NCBI RefSeq assembly: GCF_020171745.1
Contig: NZ_JAIVAH010000022.1
Location: 62,001-126,000, forward strand
Direction of reading: 5' to 3'
DNA: 64,000 nucleotides
Origin: Prescottella equi
GTDB lineage: Bacteria; Actinomycetota; Actinomycetes; Mycobacteriales; Mycobacteriaceae
The position numbers and the translations under genes are program-made. A model generated the notes under the pieces. That model was not told the DNA's origin, ran no database searches, and worked only from the letters and a program-made list of their open reading frames with translations. Below are positions 20,483 through 34,575 of the stretch, piece by piece; the stretch's first letter is position 1, and each line of letters starts with the position of its first letter.

Positions 20483-20986
20483 GTGTCGGGCACGCATAAG
20501 AAACTCGGAGCACGTCACAAGGCCCGCAAGCGGGCCGTCGACTTCCTGTTCGAGGCCGAGGCGCGCGACGTCGATCCGGTCGACCTCGCGGACGAGCGGT
20601 CGGATCTGGCGGGCCGCGACGATTCGGTGGCGCCCGTCGCCCCGTACACGGTGACGGTCGTCCAGGGTGTCGCGGAGAACCTGGACCGGCTGGATCAGGT
20701 GATCGAGTCGCACCTGCAGGACTGGACTCTCGACCGCCTGCCTGCGGTGGACCGGGCGATCCTGCGGATCGCCGTGTGGGAGCTGTTCCATGCAACCGAC
20801 GTGCCGCCCGTCGTGGCCGTCGACGAGGCCGTCGAACTGGCCAAGGAACTCTCCACCGACGATTCGCCGGGCTTCGTGAACGGGGTGCTGGGCCAGGTCG
20901 TCCTGGTCGCCCCCCAGGTTCGGGCTGCTGCTGCCGCGACCTCGCAGCGCTCGAACACCGAGAACACCGAAGACGACGAGTCCTGA
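20483..20986 (+). CDS. nusB: Transcription antitermination factor NusB
   Basis: A 167-residue all-helical RNA-binding protein acting with NusE/S10 on rRNA transcription. [23 protein letters not shown] is the typical arginine-rich start; [19 protein letters not shown] and [29 protein letters not shown] are diagnostic. The tail from about residue 150 is Ala/Ser/Asn-rich and variable. The GTG follows directly after the efp stop, and a strong terminator follows the gene. Confidence 0.95.
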   Translation: MSGTHKKLGARHKARKRAVDFLFEAEARDVDPVDLADERSDLAGRDDSVAPVAPYTVTVVQGVAENLDRLDQVIESHLQDWTLDRLPAVDRAILRIAVWELFHATDVPPVVAVDEAVELAKELSTDDSPGFVNGVLGQVVLVAPQVRAAAAATSQRSNTENTEDDES

Positions 20987-20992
20987 CGTGTC

Positions 20993-21034
20993 GACGCTGC
21001 CGCCCATTCCCGTCACGGGGTGGGCGGCAGCGTC
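20993..21034 (+). terminator. Terminator of the pepQ-efp-nusB unit
   Basis: A perfect 14-base stem, GACGCTGCCGCCCA (20993-21006) with TGGGCGGCAGCGTC (21021-21034), encloses a loop that itself can pair CCCG with CGGG. It begins seven bases after the nusB stop. No T-run follows, but the stem is very strong. Confidence 0.8.
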
Positions 21035-21114
21035 GTCCGTACGACCCTGGGCGTAGTGGCGTCCGGGGCCGTGGAGTCGCACTACCCGGAATCTGGCGCG
21101 GCCGCGGCCGCTGA

Positions 21115-21120
21115 TAGGCT
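21115..21120 (+). promoter_or_regulatory. Candidate -10 box (TAGGCT) of the pyr operon
   Basis: TAGGCT fits TANNNT and would start transcription near 21127, giving a leader of about 53 bases that contains the PyrR-binding hairpin. No clear -35 hexamer is seen upstream in the GC-rich flank. Confidence 0.4.
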
Positions 21121-21139
21121 GAGCCGCGTCAGACATCCT

Positions 21140-22726
<1,587 letters not shown>

Positions 22727-22782
22727 GCGACCTGAACACAACAAGTATCGAAAAGACGAGAAACGAGAAGGTGGCGCCGCAG

Positions 22783-24102
22783 ATGTCCGCGAGCGGGAAC
22801 GTGTTGATCCGAAACGTTCTGGTGTACGGGGAGGGCGAGCCGACCGATCTGCTGCTGGGCGGCGGCCAGATCCTCGAGATCGGCACCGGTCTGAGCGCAG
22901 GCGACGACGTCGAGGTGATCGACGGCGCGGGCCAGATCCTGCTGCCCGGCTTCGTCGACATGCACACGCACCTGCGTGAGCCGGGGCGCGAGGACACCGA
23001 GACCATCGACACCGGTTCCGCGGCGGCGGCCCTCGGTGGGTACACCGCGGTCTTCGCGATGGCGAACACCAGCCCGGTCGCCGACTCGGCCGTGATCACC
23101 GATCACGTGTGGCGTCGCGGCCAGGAGGTCGGCCTCGTCGACGTGCACCCGGTCGGTGCGGTCACGGTCGGCCTCGCGGGCAAGCAGCTCGCCGAGATGG
23201 CGACGATGGCCGCCGGTGTCGGCAAGGTGAAGCTGTTCTCCGACGACGGCCACTGCGTCGCCGACCCGCTGATCATGCGCCGCGCGCTCGAGTACTCGGC
23301 CTCGCTCGGTGTCCTCATCGCGCAGCACGCGGAGGAGCCGCGCCTGACCGTCGGTTCGGTCGCACACGAGGGACCGACCGCGGCGCGTCTCGGCCTGACC
23401 GGCTGGCCCCGCGCCGCCGAGGAGTCGATCGTCGCGCGCGACGCGCTACTGGCCCGCGATGCCGGTGCTCGCGTGCACATCTGCCACGCCTCCACCGCGG
23501 GCTCCGTCGAGCTCGTCAAGTGGGCGCGCGGTCAGGGCATCGCCATCACCGCCGAGGTCACCCCGCACCACCTGCTGCTCGACGACTCGCGTCTCGAGAC
23601 TTACGACGCGGTCAACAAGGTCAACCCGCCGCTGCGCGAGGCCTCCGATGTCGCTGCGCTGCGCAAGGGTCTGGCCGAGGGGATCATCGACTGCGTGGCC
23701 ACCGATCACGCGCCGCACGCCGAACAGGACAAGTGCTGCGAGTTCTCCCAGGCGCGTCCCGGCATGCTCGGGCTCGAGACGGCGCTGTCCATCGTCGTGG
23801 ACACGATGGTCCGTCCCGGTCTGCTCGACTGGCGCGGCGTCGCCCGCGTGATGAGCGAGCGTCCCGCCGAGATCGTCGGACTCGACGACCAGGGCCGCCC
23901 GATCGCGGTGGGTGAGCCGGCCAACCTGGTGCTCGTCGACCCCGACACAGAGTGGACGGTGCACGGGCCGGAACTGGCCAGCGTCGCGAACAACACGCCG
24001 TACGAGTCGATGACCCTGCCGGCGAAGGTCACCGCTACCGTGCTGCGCGGCCGCGTCACGGCTCGCGACGGCAAGGTGCGGCCGCTCGGAGAGGCTCGGT
24101 AG
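22783..24102 (+). CDS. pyrC: Dihydroorotase
   Basis: A 439-residue amidohydrolase that closes carbamoyl aspartate to dihydroorotate. The metal motif is in [13 protein letters not shown]; the carboxylated-lysine segment ([12 protein letters not shown]), [22 protein letters not shown] and VATDHAPH supply the other ligands. I place the start at the ATG at 22783 because [12 protein letters not shown] is the usual N-terminus. A GTG at 22723 would overlap the pyrB stop and add 20 residues, but that stretch is clearly richer in A and unlike coding sequence around it. GAGAAGG lies about ten bases before the ATG. Confidence 0.93.
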   Translation: MSASGNVLIRNVLVYGEGEPTDLLLGGGQILEIGTGLSAGDDVEVIDGAGQILLPGFVDMHTHLREPGREDTETIDTGSAAAALGGYTAVFAMANTSPVADSAVITDHVWRRGQEVGLVDVHPVGAVTVGLAGKQLAEMATMAAGVGKVKLFSDDGHCVADPLIMRRALEYSASLGVLIAQHAEEPRLTVGSVAHEGPTAARLGLTGWPRAAEESIVARDALLARDAGARVHICHASTAGSVELVKWARGQGIAITAEVTPHHLLLDDSRLETYDAVNKVNPPLREASDVAALRKGLAEGIIDCVATDHAPHAEQDKCCEFSQARPGMLGLETALSIVVDTMVRPGLLDWRGVARVMSERPAEIVGLDDQGRPIAVGEPANLVLVDPDTEWTVHGPELASVANNTPYESMTLPAKVTATVLRGRVTARDGKVRPLGEAR

Positions 24103-24104
24103 TC

Positions 24105-24647
24105 ATGGAACGAATCCTGTGGGTGGTCGGCTGCATCGCGGTATGGGCACTGCTGGTGTTCCTGATGTATCGCGGGTGGAAGGGCCGGGCCAGGCGCCAG
24201 GCCGACCGGATCGGCGAGCTGCCGCAGGTGCCCGCGGATCTCGGTGATCGGTTGATCGCGCCGAGCACGGGCCTGTACGTGGGCAGCACACTCGCCCCGA
24301 GCTGGCAGGACCGCGTCGCGGTCGGTGATATCGGATTCCGGGCGACCGGCGAGATCAGCCGGTGGTCGCGAGGCATCCTGCTCGAGCGCGACGGCGCGTC
24401 GGCGATCTGGATCCCGGAGGCGTCGATCCGGGCGATCCGGACCGAACGCGGACTGGCCGGAAAAGTTATGACGAAGGACGGAGTCCTGGTGATCCGGTGG
24501 GAGTTGCCCACCGGCACCGAGATCGATACGGGATTCCGTGGAGACGACAAGACGGTGTACCCGGACTGGGTGCGCGAGACAGACAGTGATGACACAGCGA
24601 ATGCGGCGGGCTCTGGTGAGGTCGAGCAGAACGGAGAAGACGCATGA
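24105..24647 (+). CDS. PH-like membrane-anchored protein of the pyr operon (Rv1382-like)
   Basis: A 180-residue protein with one N-terminal membrane helix (residues 3-21, [20 protein letters not shown]) and a soluble beta-rich part that resembles a pleckstrin-like fold ([42 protein letters not shown]). It ends in an acidic tail. It lies between pyrC and carA, as Rv1382 does in M. tuberculosis, with two bases from pyrC and overlap with carA. No role in pyrimidine synthesis is known; conserved position suggests coexpression. An open frame upstream within pyrC was discarded. Confidence 0.8.
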   Translation: MERILWVVGCIAVWALLVFLMYRGWKGRARRQADRIGELPQVPADLGDRLIAPSTGLYVGSTLAPSWQDRVAVGDIGFRATGEISRWSRGILLERDGASAIWIPEASIRAIRTERGLAGKVMTKDGVLVIRWELPTGTEIDTGFRGDDKTVYPDWVRETDSDDTANAAGSGEVEQNGEDA

Positions 24648-25803
24648 GCGGCTTTGACAGCAATACAGCGGTCCTGGTTCTCGAGGACGGCCGCGTCTTC
24701 CGCGGGACCACCTTCGGCGCCGTGGGACAGACCCTGGGCGAGGCGGTCTTCAGCACCGGCATGACCGGCTACCAGGAGACCCTGACCGATCCCAGCTACC
24801 ACCGTCAGATCGTGGTGTCGACGGCACCGCAGATCGGCAACACCGGCTGGAACCAGGAGGACAACGAGTCGGTCGGCCCGACCGGCAAGTCCTCCGAGTC
24901 GAAGATCTGGGTGGCGGGCTACGTCGTGCGCGATCCCTCGCGCCGCACCTCCTCGTGGCGCGCGACCGGCTCGCTGCAGGACGAGCTCGAGCGTCAGGGC
25001 GTCGTCGGCATCGCGGGCATCGACACCCGCGCGCTGGTCCGCCACCTGCGCACCCGCGGCTCGATGCGCGCCGGCGTCTTCTCCGGCGAGGCCCTGGCCG
25101 ACGTCGACGTCCTGCTGGATCGGGTCAAGACTCAGCCGTCGATGCTCGGCGCCGACCTGGCCGGCGAGGTGTCCACCCCGAACGGCTACATCGTCGAGCC
25201 CGCCGGCGGCGAGGCCCGCTTCACCGTCGCGGCCATCGACCTCGGCATCAAGACCAACACCCCGCGGATGTTCGCCGAGCGCGGCATGCGGGTGCACGTG
25301 CTGCCGTCCACCGCGACGCTGCACGACATCCTCGACATCAAGGCCGACGGCGTCTTCCTGTCCAACGGCCCGGGCGACCCGGCCACCGCGGACGGTGCGG
25401 TCCACCTCACCAAGGAGGTGCTGGGCCAGGGGCTGCCGCTGTTCGGCATCTGCTTCGGCAACCAGATCCTCGGCCGGGCGCTGGGCATGAGCACCTACAA
25501 GATGAAGTTCGGTCACCGCGGTATCAACATCCCGGTCGTCGAGCACGAGACCGGCCGTATCGCGATCACCGCGCAGAACCACGGCTTCGCCCTCGAAGGT
25601 GAGGCCGGCCAGGAGTTCGACACCCCGTTCGGTCGCGCCGTGGTCAGCCACACGTGCGCCAACGACGGCGCCGTCGAGGGCGTGCGCCTGCTCGACGGCT
25701 CGGCGTTCTCGGTGCAGTACCACCCCGAGGCCGCGGCCGGTCCGCACGACGCCGCGTACCTGTTCGATCGTTTCGCCACCATGCTCGAGGGAGTCAAGAA
25801 GTA

Positions 25804-25804
<1 letters not shown>
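24644..25804 (+). CDS. carA: Carbamoyl-phosphate synthase small (glutaminase) subunit
   Basis: A 386-residue subunit that releases ammonia from glutamine and passes it to CarB. The N-terminal CPSase domain (residues 10-140: [24 protein letters not shown]) precedes a class I glutamine amidotransferase domain with nucleophile C270 (FGICFGNQ) and H360/E362 (YHPEA). The ATG overlaps the upstream stop (ATGA) and the stop overlaps the carB start. Confidence 0.97.
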
Positions 25805-29156
<3,352 letters not shown>

Positions 29157-29157
<1 letters not shown>

Positions 29158-29993
29158 TGACCGCTCACAAGTCGTTCGGGGCGCGGCTCCACGAGGCGAC
29201 GGGCCGGCACGGCTCGCTGTGCGTCGGCGTGGACCCGCACCCCGAGTTGCTCGAGGCGTGGGGTCTGCCCGACAGCGTCGAGGGTCTCGAGCAGTTCAGT
29301 GAGATCTGCGTCGAGGCGTTCGTCGGGCAGGTGGCGCTGGTGAAGCCGCAGGTCGCATTCTTCGAGGCGTACGGTTCCGGCGGCCTGGCAGTCCTGGAAC
29401 GGACCGTCTCGGTGCTGCGGGAGGCCGGGACGCTCGTGCTGTCCGACGCCAAGCGGGGCGACATCGGGACCACCATGAACGCGTATGCGCGGGCATGGCT
29501 GGGCGCGGGGTCGCCGCTCGAGTCGGACGCGGTGACGGTGTCGCCGTATCTGGGATTCGGGTCGCTCGAGCCTGCGCTGGAGTTGGCGGAGCGCAACCAC
29601 GGCGGACTGTTCGTCCTGGCGGCGACGTCCAATCCGGAGGGCGCGCAGGTCCAGCTGTCCACCGCGGCGGACGGCCGCAGGATCAGTCAGGTCATGGTCG
29701 ACGAGGCCGCCGCCCGCAACGCCGGCGCGGACGTCCTCGGATCGATCGGTGTCGTCGTGGGCGCGACGCTGACCGAGGCACCCGACCTCGGTGCACTTCA
29801 CGGCCCGATCCTGATGCCCGGCGTCGGGCATCAGGGCGGCACCGCGGACGACGTCCGACGACTCGCGGGCGCCAGCCTGCGCTCAGTCGTCCCGAGCGTC
29901 TCGCGTGAGGTTCTGCGTGCGGGACCGTCCGTGACGGCGCTACAGGAGGCCGTGGGCCGTTCGGTGGACGCCTTCGCATTCCTCCAGGACTGA
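29157..29993 (+). CDS. pyrF: Orotidine 5'-phosphate decarboxylase, group 2
   Basis: A 278-residue TIM-barrel enzyme making UMP from OMP. The catalytic Asp-Lys-Asp element is in [21 protein letters not shown] near the end binds phosphate. Length and [26 protein letters not shown] mark the longer group 2 form found in mycobacteria. The ATG overlaps the carB stop (TGATGA). It closes the pyr operon. No pyrD is in the window. Confidence 0.95.
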
Positions 29994-30023
29994 CCGCGCC
30001 GATTCGAGCGTGAAATCCGGCAG

Positions 30024-30060
30024 GGGCCGGGCCCGGTGAACTCACCGGGTCCGGCCCTTT
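30024..30060 (+). terminator. Rho-independent terminator of the pyr operon
   Basis: A 15-base stem (30024-30038 with 30043-30057, one G-T pair, AACT loop) starts 31 bases after the pyrF stop and is followed by TTTGTCGTT. It is the most canonical terminator of the window. Confidence 0.88.
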
Positions 30061-30472
30061 GTCGTTGTGGGGGTGTCGTTTCCGGCACGATGCGGACGCG
30101 CGACACGCACACCGGCCGACGGATTTCCGTGATTTCTTCCGAATTTTTCCGACACGTCGTGCCGTTGTGACCCAACTGTGTGCCACGCCACGTCGAAAAG
30201 TCGGGTCTCGGGCGGTCCGGCGGTCGCAAAACACCACTTCACCTGCGATGTTGTTGTCAAACAGACTTTCGGGTCCGGCGTCGATGCGTGAATCGGCCGG
30301 CGTGTGGACAGCCATTCGAACACGCCATCGAACGGACACATATCCCACCCGAATCGGGCGTCTACGTCGGGGGGTGGGTTAGCAATCGTCGCCCCACGTG
30401 GGTACGGTCGCTATCGCCCCTGGTTATCCGGGGGTTGTAGACCATATGTGCACACGATGAGACGGAGGAACC
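30061..30472. other. mihF upstream region
   Basis: About 410 bases without a convincing gene. The stretch 30100-30290 has AT-rich patches (for example GATTTCTTCCGAATTTTTCC) that are rare elsewhere in the window, which suits a regulated promoter for an abundant nucleoid protein. GGAGGAACC-like GACGGAGGAACC at about 30461-30472 is the mihF ribosome binding site. Open frames here on either strand have no recognisable features. Confidence 0.5.
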
Positions 30473-30793
30473 GTGGCCCTTCCCCAGTTGACCGATGAGC
30501 AGCGCGCTGCTGCTTTGGAGAAGGCGGCTGCCGCCCGTAAGGCCCGGGCTGAGCTCAAGGAGCGCCTCAAGCGCGGCGGCACCGACCTGAAGCAGGTCCT
30601 GAAGGATGCCGAAGAGGACGAGATCCTCGGCAAGATGAAGGTCTCGGCACTGCTCGAGGCTCTGCCCAAGGTGGGCAAGGTCAAGGCTCAGGAGATCATG
30701 ACCGAGCTGGAGATCGCCCCGACCCGCCGCCTGCGTGGTCTCGGCGACCGTCAGCGCAAGGCTCTGCTGCAGCGCTTCGATTTCGAGGCCTGA
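30473..30793 (+). CDS. mihF: Integration host factor, actinobacterial mIHF
   Basis: A 106-residue nucleoid-associated protein of the mIHF family, unrelated to HU-type IHF. A charged N-terminal helix (EQRAAALEKAAAARKARAEL) leads to a helix-two turn-helix DNA-binding body with ALLEALPKVGKVKAQEIM and the basic PTRRLRGLGDRQRKALLQRF. The GTG start has GACGGAGG upstream. It is followed by gmk and rpoZ, the conserved mycobacterial order. Confidence 0.96.
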   Translation: MALPQLTDEQRAAALEKAAAARKARAELKERLKRGGTDLKQVLKDAEEDEILGKMKVSALLEALPKVGKVKAQEIMTELEIAPTRRLRGLGDRQRKALLQRFDFEA

Positions 30794-30802
30794 GCGCGAC
30801 AC

Positions 30803-31438
30803 GTGAATTCTGACGCAGAAAACGTGTCAGGCGGCAGTGTCGTCTCGGTTGAGTCCGAGACAGGCAGCGCAGTGCGGAGGGGTCGGCTGGTAGTACTGGC
30901 CGGCCCCTCGGCCGTGGGTAAGTCCAGCGTCGTGCGGCTGCTGCGGGAGCGTTTCCCCGAGGTTGTCTTCAGCGTCTCGGCCACCACCCGCGACCCGCGT
31001 CCGGGCGAGGTGGACGGTCAGGACTACCACTTCGTCACGCGCGAGGAGTTCGACCGCATGATTGCGGCGGGTGACCTGCTCGAATGGGCGGAGATCCACG
31101 GCGGTCTGCAGCGTTCGGGAACGCCGGCCGAGCCGGTTCGCCGGGCGCTGAGCGAGGGCAAGCCGGTTCTGCTCGAGGTGGATCTGGTGGGTGCGCGTTC
31201 GGTGCGGGCCGCGATGCCGGAGGCAGTGCTGGCGTTCATGGCGCCCCCGAGCTGGGACGTGCTGGTCGCTCGTTTGACGGGCCGTGGAACCGAACCCGCC
31301 GACGTCGTCGAGCGCCGACTCCAGACCGCGAAGGTGGAACTCGCCGCGCAGGACGAGTTCGACACGGTCATCGTGAACGAGGACGTCAGCGACGCCTGCG
31401 ACGAGTTGGTATCCTTGTTGGCTGGACGACAGGTCTAG
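30803..31438 (+). CDS. gmk: Guanylate kinase
   Basis: A 211-residue kinase converting GMP to GDP. The P-loop [10 protein letters not shown] is at 33-42; [27 protein letters not shown] is the GMP-binding region and [18 protein letters not shown] the lid. The GTG at 30803, nine bases after mihF, gives a 28-residue N-terminal extension; a later start cannot be excluded. Confidence 0.95.
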   Translation: MNSDAENVSGGSVVSVESETGSAVRRGRLVVLAGPSAVGKSSVVRLLRERFPEVVFSVSATTRDPRPGEVDGQDYHFVTREEFDRMIAAGDLLEWAEIHGGLQRSGTPAEPVRRALSEGKPVLLEVDLVGARSVRAAMPEAVLAFMAPPSWDVLVARLTGRGTEPADVVERRLQTAKVELAAQDEFDTVIVNEDVSDACDELVSLLAGRQV

Positions 31439-31504
31439 GCACCGTCGCCCCTATTTCCGACATTTCGATTTGCCAGTTACCCAGTCCAGTTCAGGAGAAA
31501 CCGA

Positions 31505-31810
31505 GTGAGCAGCACCGAAGCAGTTGTGTCCGACACCGCAGGTCGGGGCGCCCTGCCTGCCTACGACACCCCGCTCGGCATCACCAACCCGCCGATCGAC
31601 GAGTTGCTCGAGCGCACGTCGTCGAAGTACGCCCTGGTCATCTACTCGGCCAAGCGCGCACGGCAGATCAACGACTACTACAACCAGCTCGGTGACGGCA
31701 TCCTCGAGTACGTCGGCCCGCTCGTCGAGCCGGGTCTGCAGGAGAAGCCGCTGTCGATCGCGCTGCGCGAGATCCACGCCGACCTGCTCGAGCACACCGA
31801 AGGCGAGTGA
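31505..31810 (+). CDS. rpoZ: RNA polymerase omega subunit
   Basis: A 101-residue subunit that helps assemble beta-prime. [34 protein letters not shown] matches actinobacterial omega, including the KR(A)RQIN core. The GTG start has AGGAGA upstream. The 66-base gap after gmk carries a moderately AT-rich stretch and may hold an extra promoter. Its stop overlaps the coaBC start. Confidence 0.96.
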   Translation: MSSTEAVVSDTAGRGALPAYDTPLGITNPPIDELLERTSSKYALVIYSAKRARQINDYYNQLGDGILEYVGPLVEPGLQEKPLSIALREIHADLLEHTEGE

Positions 31811-33111
31811 GCGGAGTAACGCCCGTGTCAGATCGGGAAGCCGATTCGGCGACCGACGAGTCGGGGGTTTCCCCGGCGCGCAAGCGGATCGTCGTCGGCG
31901 TCGGTGGCGGTATCGCCGCGTACAAGGTGTGTGCGCTCATCCGCAGCTTCACCGAGAGCGGCCACAGCGTCCGGGTGATCCCCACCGAGGCCGCGCTGCA
32001 GTTCGTGGGCCGCGCGACGTTCGAGGCTCTGTCGGGCAACCCGGTGCAGACCGGGGTGTTCGCGGACGTCCCGGAAGTGGCGCACGTGCGCCTCGGTCAG
32101 GAAGCCGACCTCGTCGTCATCGCTCCGGCCACCGCGGACCTCATGGCCCGCGCCGTGGCGGGCCGTGCCGACGACCTGCTGACCGCGACGCTCCTCACGG
32201 CGCGTTGCCCGGTGGTGTTCGCGCCCGCGATGCACACCGAGATGTGGGAGCACGCGGCGACCGTGTGGAACGTCGCGACGCTGCGTGAACGCGGCAACGT
32301 CGTCATCGAACCGGCTTCCGGCCGGCTCACCGGCAAGGACACCGGCGCGGGCCGGATGCCCGAGCCCGAGGAAATCTTCGCGCTGGCCTCCCTGCTCCTC
32401 GAACGGACCGAGGCGCTGCCGCGGGATCTCGAGGGCCACCGACTGGTCGTGTCGGCCGGCGGGACGCGCGAACCTCTCGACCCGGTCCGTTTCCTCGGAA
32501 ACCGCAGTTCCGGCAAGCAGGGCTACGCGATCGCGCGCCTCGCCGCCCAGCGCGGCGCCCAGGTGACGCTCGTCGCGGGTGCGGTTGCCGATCTCGGGGA
32601 CCCTGCCGCGGTCGACGTCGTCCGCGTCCGCACCGCCGAGGAGATGCGCGAGGCGGTCATGAAGCATGCCGTCGAGGCAGACGCCGTGATCATGTCGGCG
32701 GCCGTTGCGGACTTCCGTCCCGCAACCGTGGCCGCCAGCAAGATCAAGAAGGGTGCGGCGGACGAGCCGGATTCGATTCCACTGGTCCGGAACGAGGACA
32801 TCCTTGCCGGACTCGTGCAGGCCCGTCGCGAAGGCACGATCGCGTCGTCGACAGTGATCGTCGGATTTGCGGCCGAGACCGGTGACGAGACCGGCGGGGT
32901 GCTCGACCACGCCCGCACCAAACTCGCCCGCAAGGGTTGCGATCTGCTGGTCGTCAATGCGGTCGGCGACGGCAAGGCGTTCGAGATGGACCACAACGAC
33001 GGCTGGCTGCTCGGTGCCGACGGCACCGAGACGACGATCGAACCGGGTTCGAAGTCGCTGATGGCAAGTCGCGTCCTCGACGCGCTGGCCGGTCTGCTGG
33101 TCCCCGAGTAA
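31807..33111 (+). CDS. coaBC: Bifunctional phosphopantothenoylcysteine decarboxylase / synthase
   Basis: A 434-residue flavoprotein (Dfp) for coenzyme A synthesis. The N-terminal CoaC part (25-210) has GGIAAYKVC, the catalytic-type histidine segment EVAHVRLG, and PAMHTEMW; the C-terminal CoaB part (about 225-434) has [33 protein letters not shown] and the lysine motif KIKKG. The first 22 residues are an acidic extension beyond the core. The GTG overlaps the rpoZ stop. Confidence 0.95.
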   Translation: MSGVTPVSDREADSATDESGVSPARKRIVVGVGGGIAAYKVCALIRSFTESGHSVRVIPTEAALQFVGRATFEALSGNPVQTGVFADVPEVAHVRLGQEADLVVIAPATADLMARAVAGRADDLLTATLLTARCPVVFAPAMHTEMWEHAATVWNVATLRERGNVVIEPASGRLTGKDTGAGRMPEPEEIFALASLLLERTEALPRDLEGHRLVVSAGGTREPLDPVRFLGNRSSGKQGYAIARLAAQRGAQVTLVAGAVADLGDPAAVDVVRVRTAEEMREAVMKHAVEADAVIMSAAVADFRPATVAASKIKKGAADEPDSIPLVRNEDILAGLVQARREGTIASSTVIVGFAAETGDETGGVLDHARTKLARKGCDLLVVNAVGDGKAFEMDHNDGWLLGADGTETTIEPGSKSLMASRVLDALAGLLVPE

Positions 33112-33154
33112 CACACTGCGCGAGCAGTTGCCGCCGGGGACGGCTTCCTGGCAC

Positions 33155-33160
33155 TAGGGT
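33155..33160 (+). promoter_or_regulatory. Candidate -10 box (TAGGGT) upstream of metK
   Basis: TAGGGT fits TANNNT and would give a leader of about 120 bases to the metK GTG. The leader includes an A-rich stretch (33173-33200) and a CCGG-rich part. I do not recognise a SAM riboswitch fold in it. Confidence 0.3.
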
Positions 33161-33282
33161 CGTCCGCGGTATTGAATAGAAGTCGAAATCAAAATCAGCT
33201 CAGGTGTCGTATCGAGTCCCCGGAATCCGGTAGCCCGGGTTCGGCGAGGTGAGATTCGGGCAGAACGTCGAGAGGGAGATCT

Positions 33283-34494
33283 GTGAGCACGTCCGGCAAG
33301 CGGCTATTCACCAGTGAGTCCGTGACCGAAGGTCATCCGGACAAGATCTGTGATGCGATCAGTGACTCCATCCTCGACGCGTTGCTCGAGAAGGATCCGC
33401 GCAGCCGCGTCGCGGTCGAGACCCTGGTGACCACCGGGCAGGTTCACGTCGCCGGCGAGGTCACCACGGCCGCCTACGTCGACATCCCGAAGATCGTGCG
33501 CGACAAGGTGCTCGAGATCGGCTACGACTCCTCGGCCAAGGGCTTCGACGGCAACTCGTGCGGTGTCAACATCGCGATCGGCGCCCAGTCGCCCGAGATC
33601 GCCCAGGGTGTCGATCACTCGCACGAGGCCCGCGTCGACGGTGTCTCCGACGACGAGATCGACCGCCAGGGCGCCGGCGACCAGGGATTGATGTTCGGGT
33701 ACGCGTGCACCGACACGCCGGAACTGATGCCGCTGCCGATCGCGCTGGCACACCGCCTGTCGCGTCGACTGACCGAGGTCCGCAAGACCGGCGTGCTGCC
33801 GTACCTGCGCCCGGACGGCAAGACCCAGGTCACGATCGAATACGACGGTGACCGTCCGGTTCGCCTCGACACGGTGGTCATCTCGACTCAGCACGCCGCC
33901 GACATCGATCTCGACAACCTGCTGACCCCGGATCTGCGCGAGAAGGTCCTCGGCCACGTCCTGTCGGAGCTGACCATTCCGCTCGATACCTCCGACGTCC
34001 GACTGCTGGTCAACCCGACGGGCAAGTTCGTGCTCGGCGGTCCGATGGGCGACGCCGGTCTGACCGGCCGCAAGATCATCGTCGACACCTACGGCGGCAT
34101 GGCCCGCCACGGCGGCGGCGCGTTCTCCGGCAAGGATCCGTCGAAGGTGGACCGCTCGGCCGCGTACGCGATGCGCTGGGTCGCCAAGAACGCCGTCGCG
34201 GCCGGTCTCGCCGATCGCATCGAGGTCCAGGTAGCCTACGCGATCGGCAAGGCCGCCCCGGTCGGCCTGTTCGTCGAGGCGTTCGGCACCGAGAAGGTCG
34301 ACATCGCGAAGATCCAGCAGGCGATCAGCGAGGTCTTCGACCTGCGTCCCGGCGCGATCATCCGGGACCTGGACCTGCTTCGCCCGATCTACTCGGACAC
34401 CGCGGCGTACGGCCACTTCGGTCGCACCGACGTGGACCTGCCCTGGGAGCGCACCGACCGCGCGGAGAAGCTGCGCGCGGCCGCCGGCCTCTGA
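33283..34494 (+). CDS. metK: S-adenosylmethionine synthetase
   Basis: A 403-residue enzyme making SAM from methionine and [27 protein letters not shown] is the N-terminal signature, [16 protein letters not shown] the hexapeptide-type motif, and [19 protein letters not shown] the P-loop-like motif. Normal length. The GTG start follows GAGAGGGAGATCT. It is followed after 61 bases by priA, a hairpin lying between. Confidence 0.97.
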   Translation: MSTSGKRLFTSESVTEGHPDKICDAISDSILDALLEKDPRSRVAVETLVTTGQVHVAGEVTTAAYVDIPKIVRDKVLEIGYDSSAKGFDGNSCGVNIAIGAQSPEIAQGVDHSHEARVDGVSDDEIDRQGAGDQGLMFGYACTDTPELMPLPIALAHRLSRRLTEVRKTGVLPYLRPDGKTQVTIEYDGDRPVRLDTVVISTQHAADIDLDNLLTPDLREKVLGHVLSELTIPLDTSDVRLLVNPTGKFVLGGPMGDAGLTGRKIIVDTYGGMARHGGGAFSGKDPSKVDRSAAYAMRWVAKNAVAAGLADRIEVQVAYAIGKAAPVGLFVEAFGTEKVDIAKIQQAISEVFDLRPGAIIRDLDLLRPIYSDTAAYGHFGRTDVDLPWERTDRAEKLRAAAGL

Positions 34495-34536
34495 TCGCGA
34501 CCGAGAGATCGGTTCGCTGACCGGCACCGACAAGAC

Positions 34537-34575
34537 AGCGGCAGCACACGCGCCCGTGGCGCGAGTGCTGCCGCT
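34537..34575 (+). promoter_or_regulatory. Strong hairpin spanning the priA start codon
   Basis: AGCGGCAGCAC (34537-34547) pairs perfectly with GTGCTGCCGCT (34565-34575). Inside, after an A-A mismatch, CGCGCC (34549-34554) pairs with GGCGCG (34558-34563). The GTG start of priA (34556-34558) lies at the apex. The element could terminate metK transcripts, restrict priA translation, or both. Confidence 0.55.

Noticed and set aside
30059-30440. Small open frames on both strands upstream of mihF
   Set aside because: AT-rich, irregular codon use and no features; the region is better explained as promoter.
33112-33282. Possible SAM riboswitch before metK
   Set aside because: I could not build the conserved SAM-I or SAM-IV core from this leader; a covariance-model search would decide.
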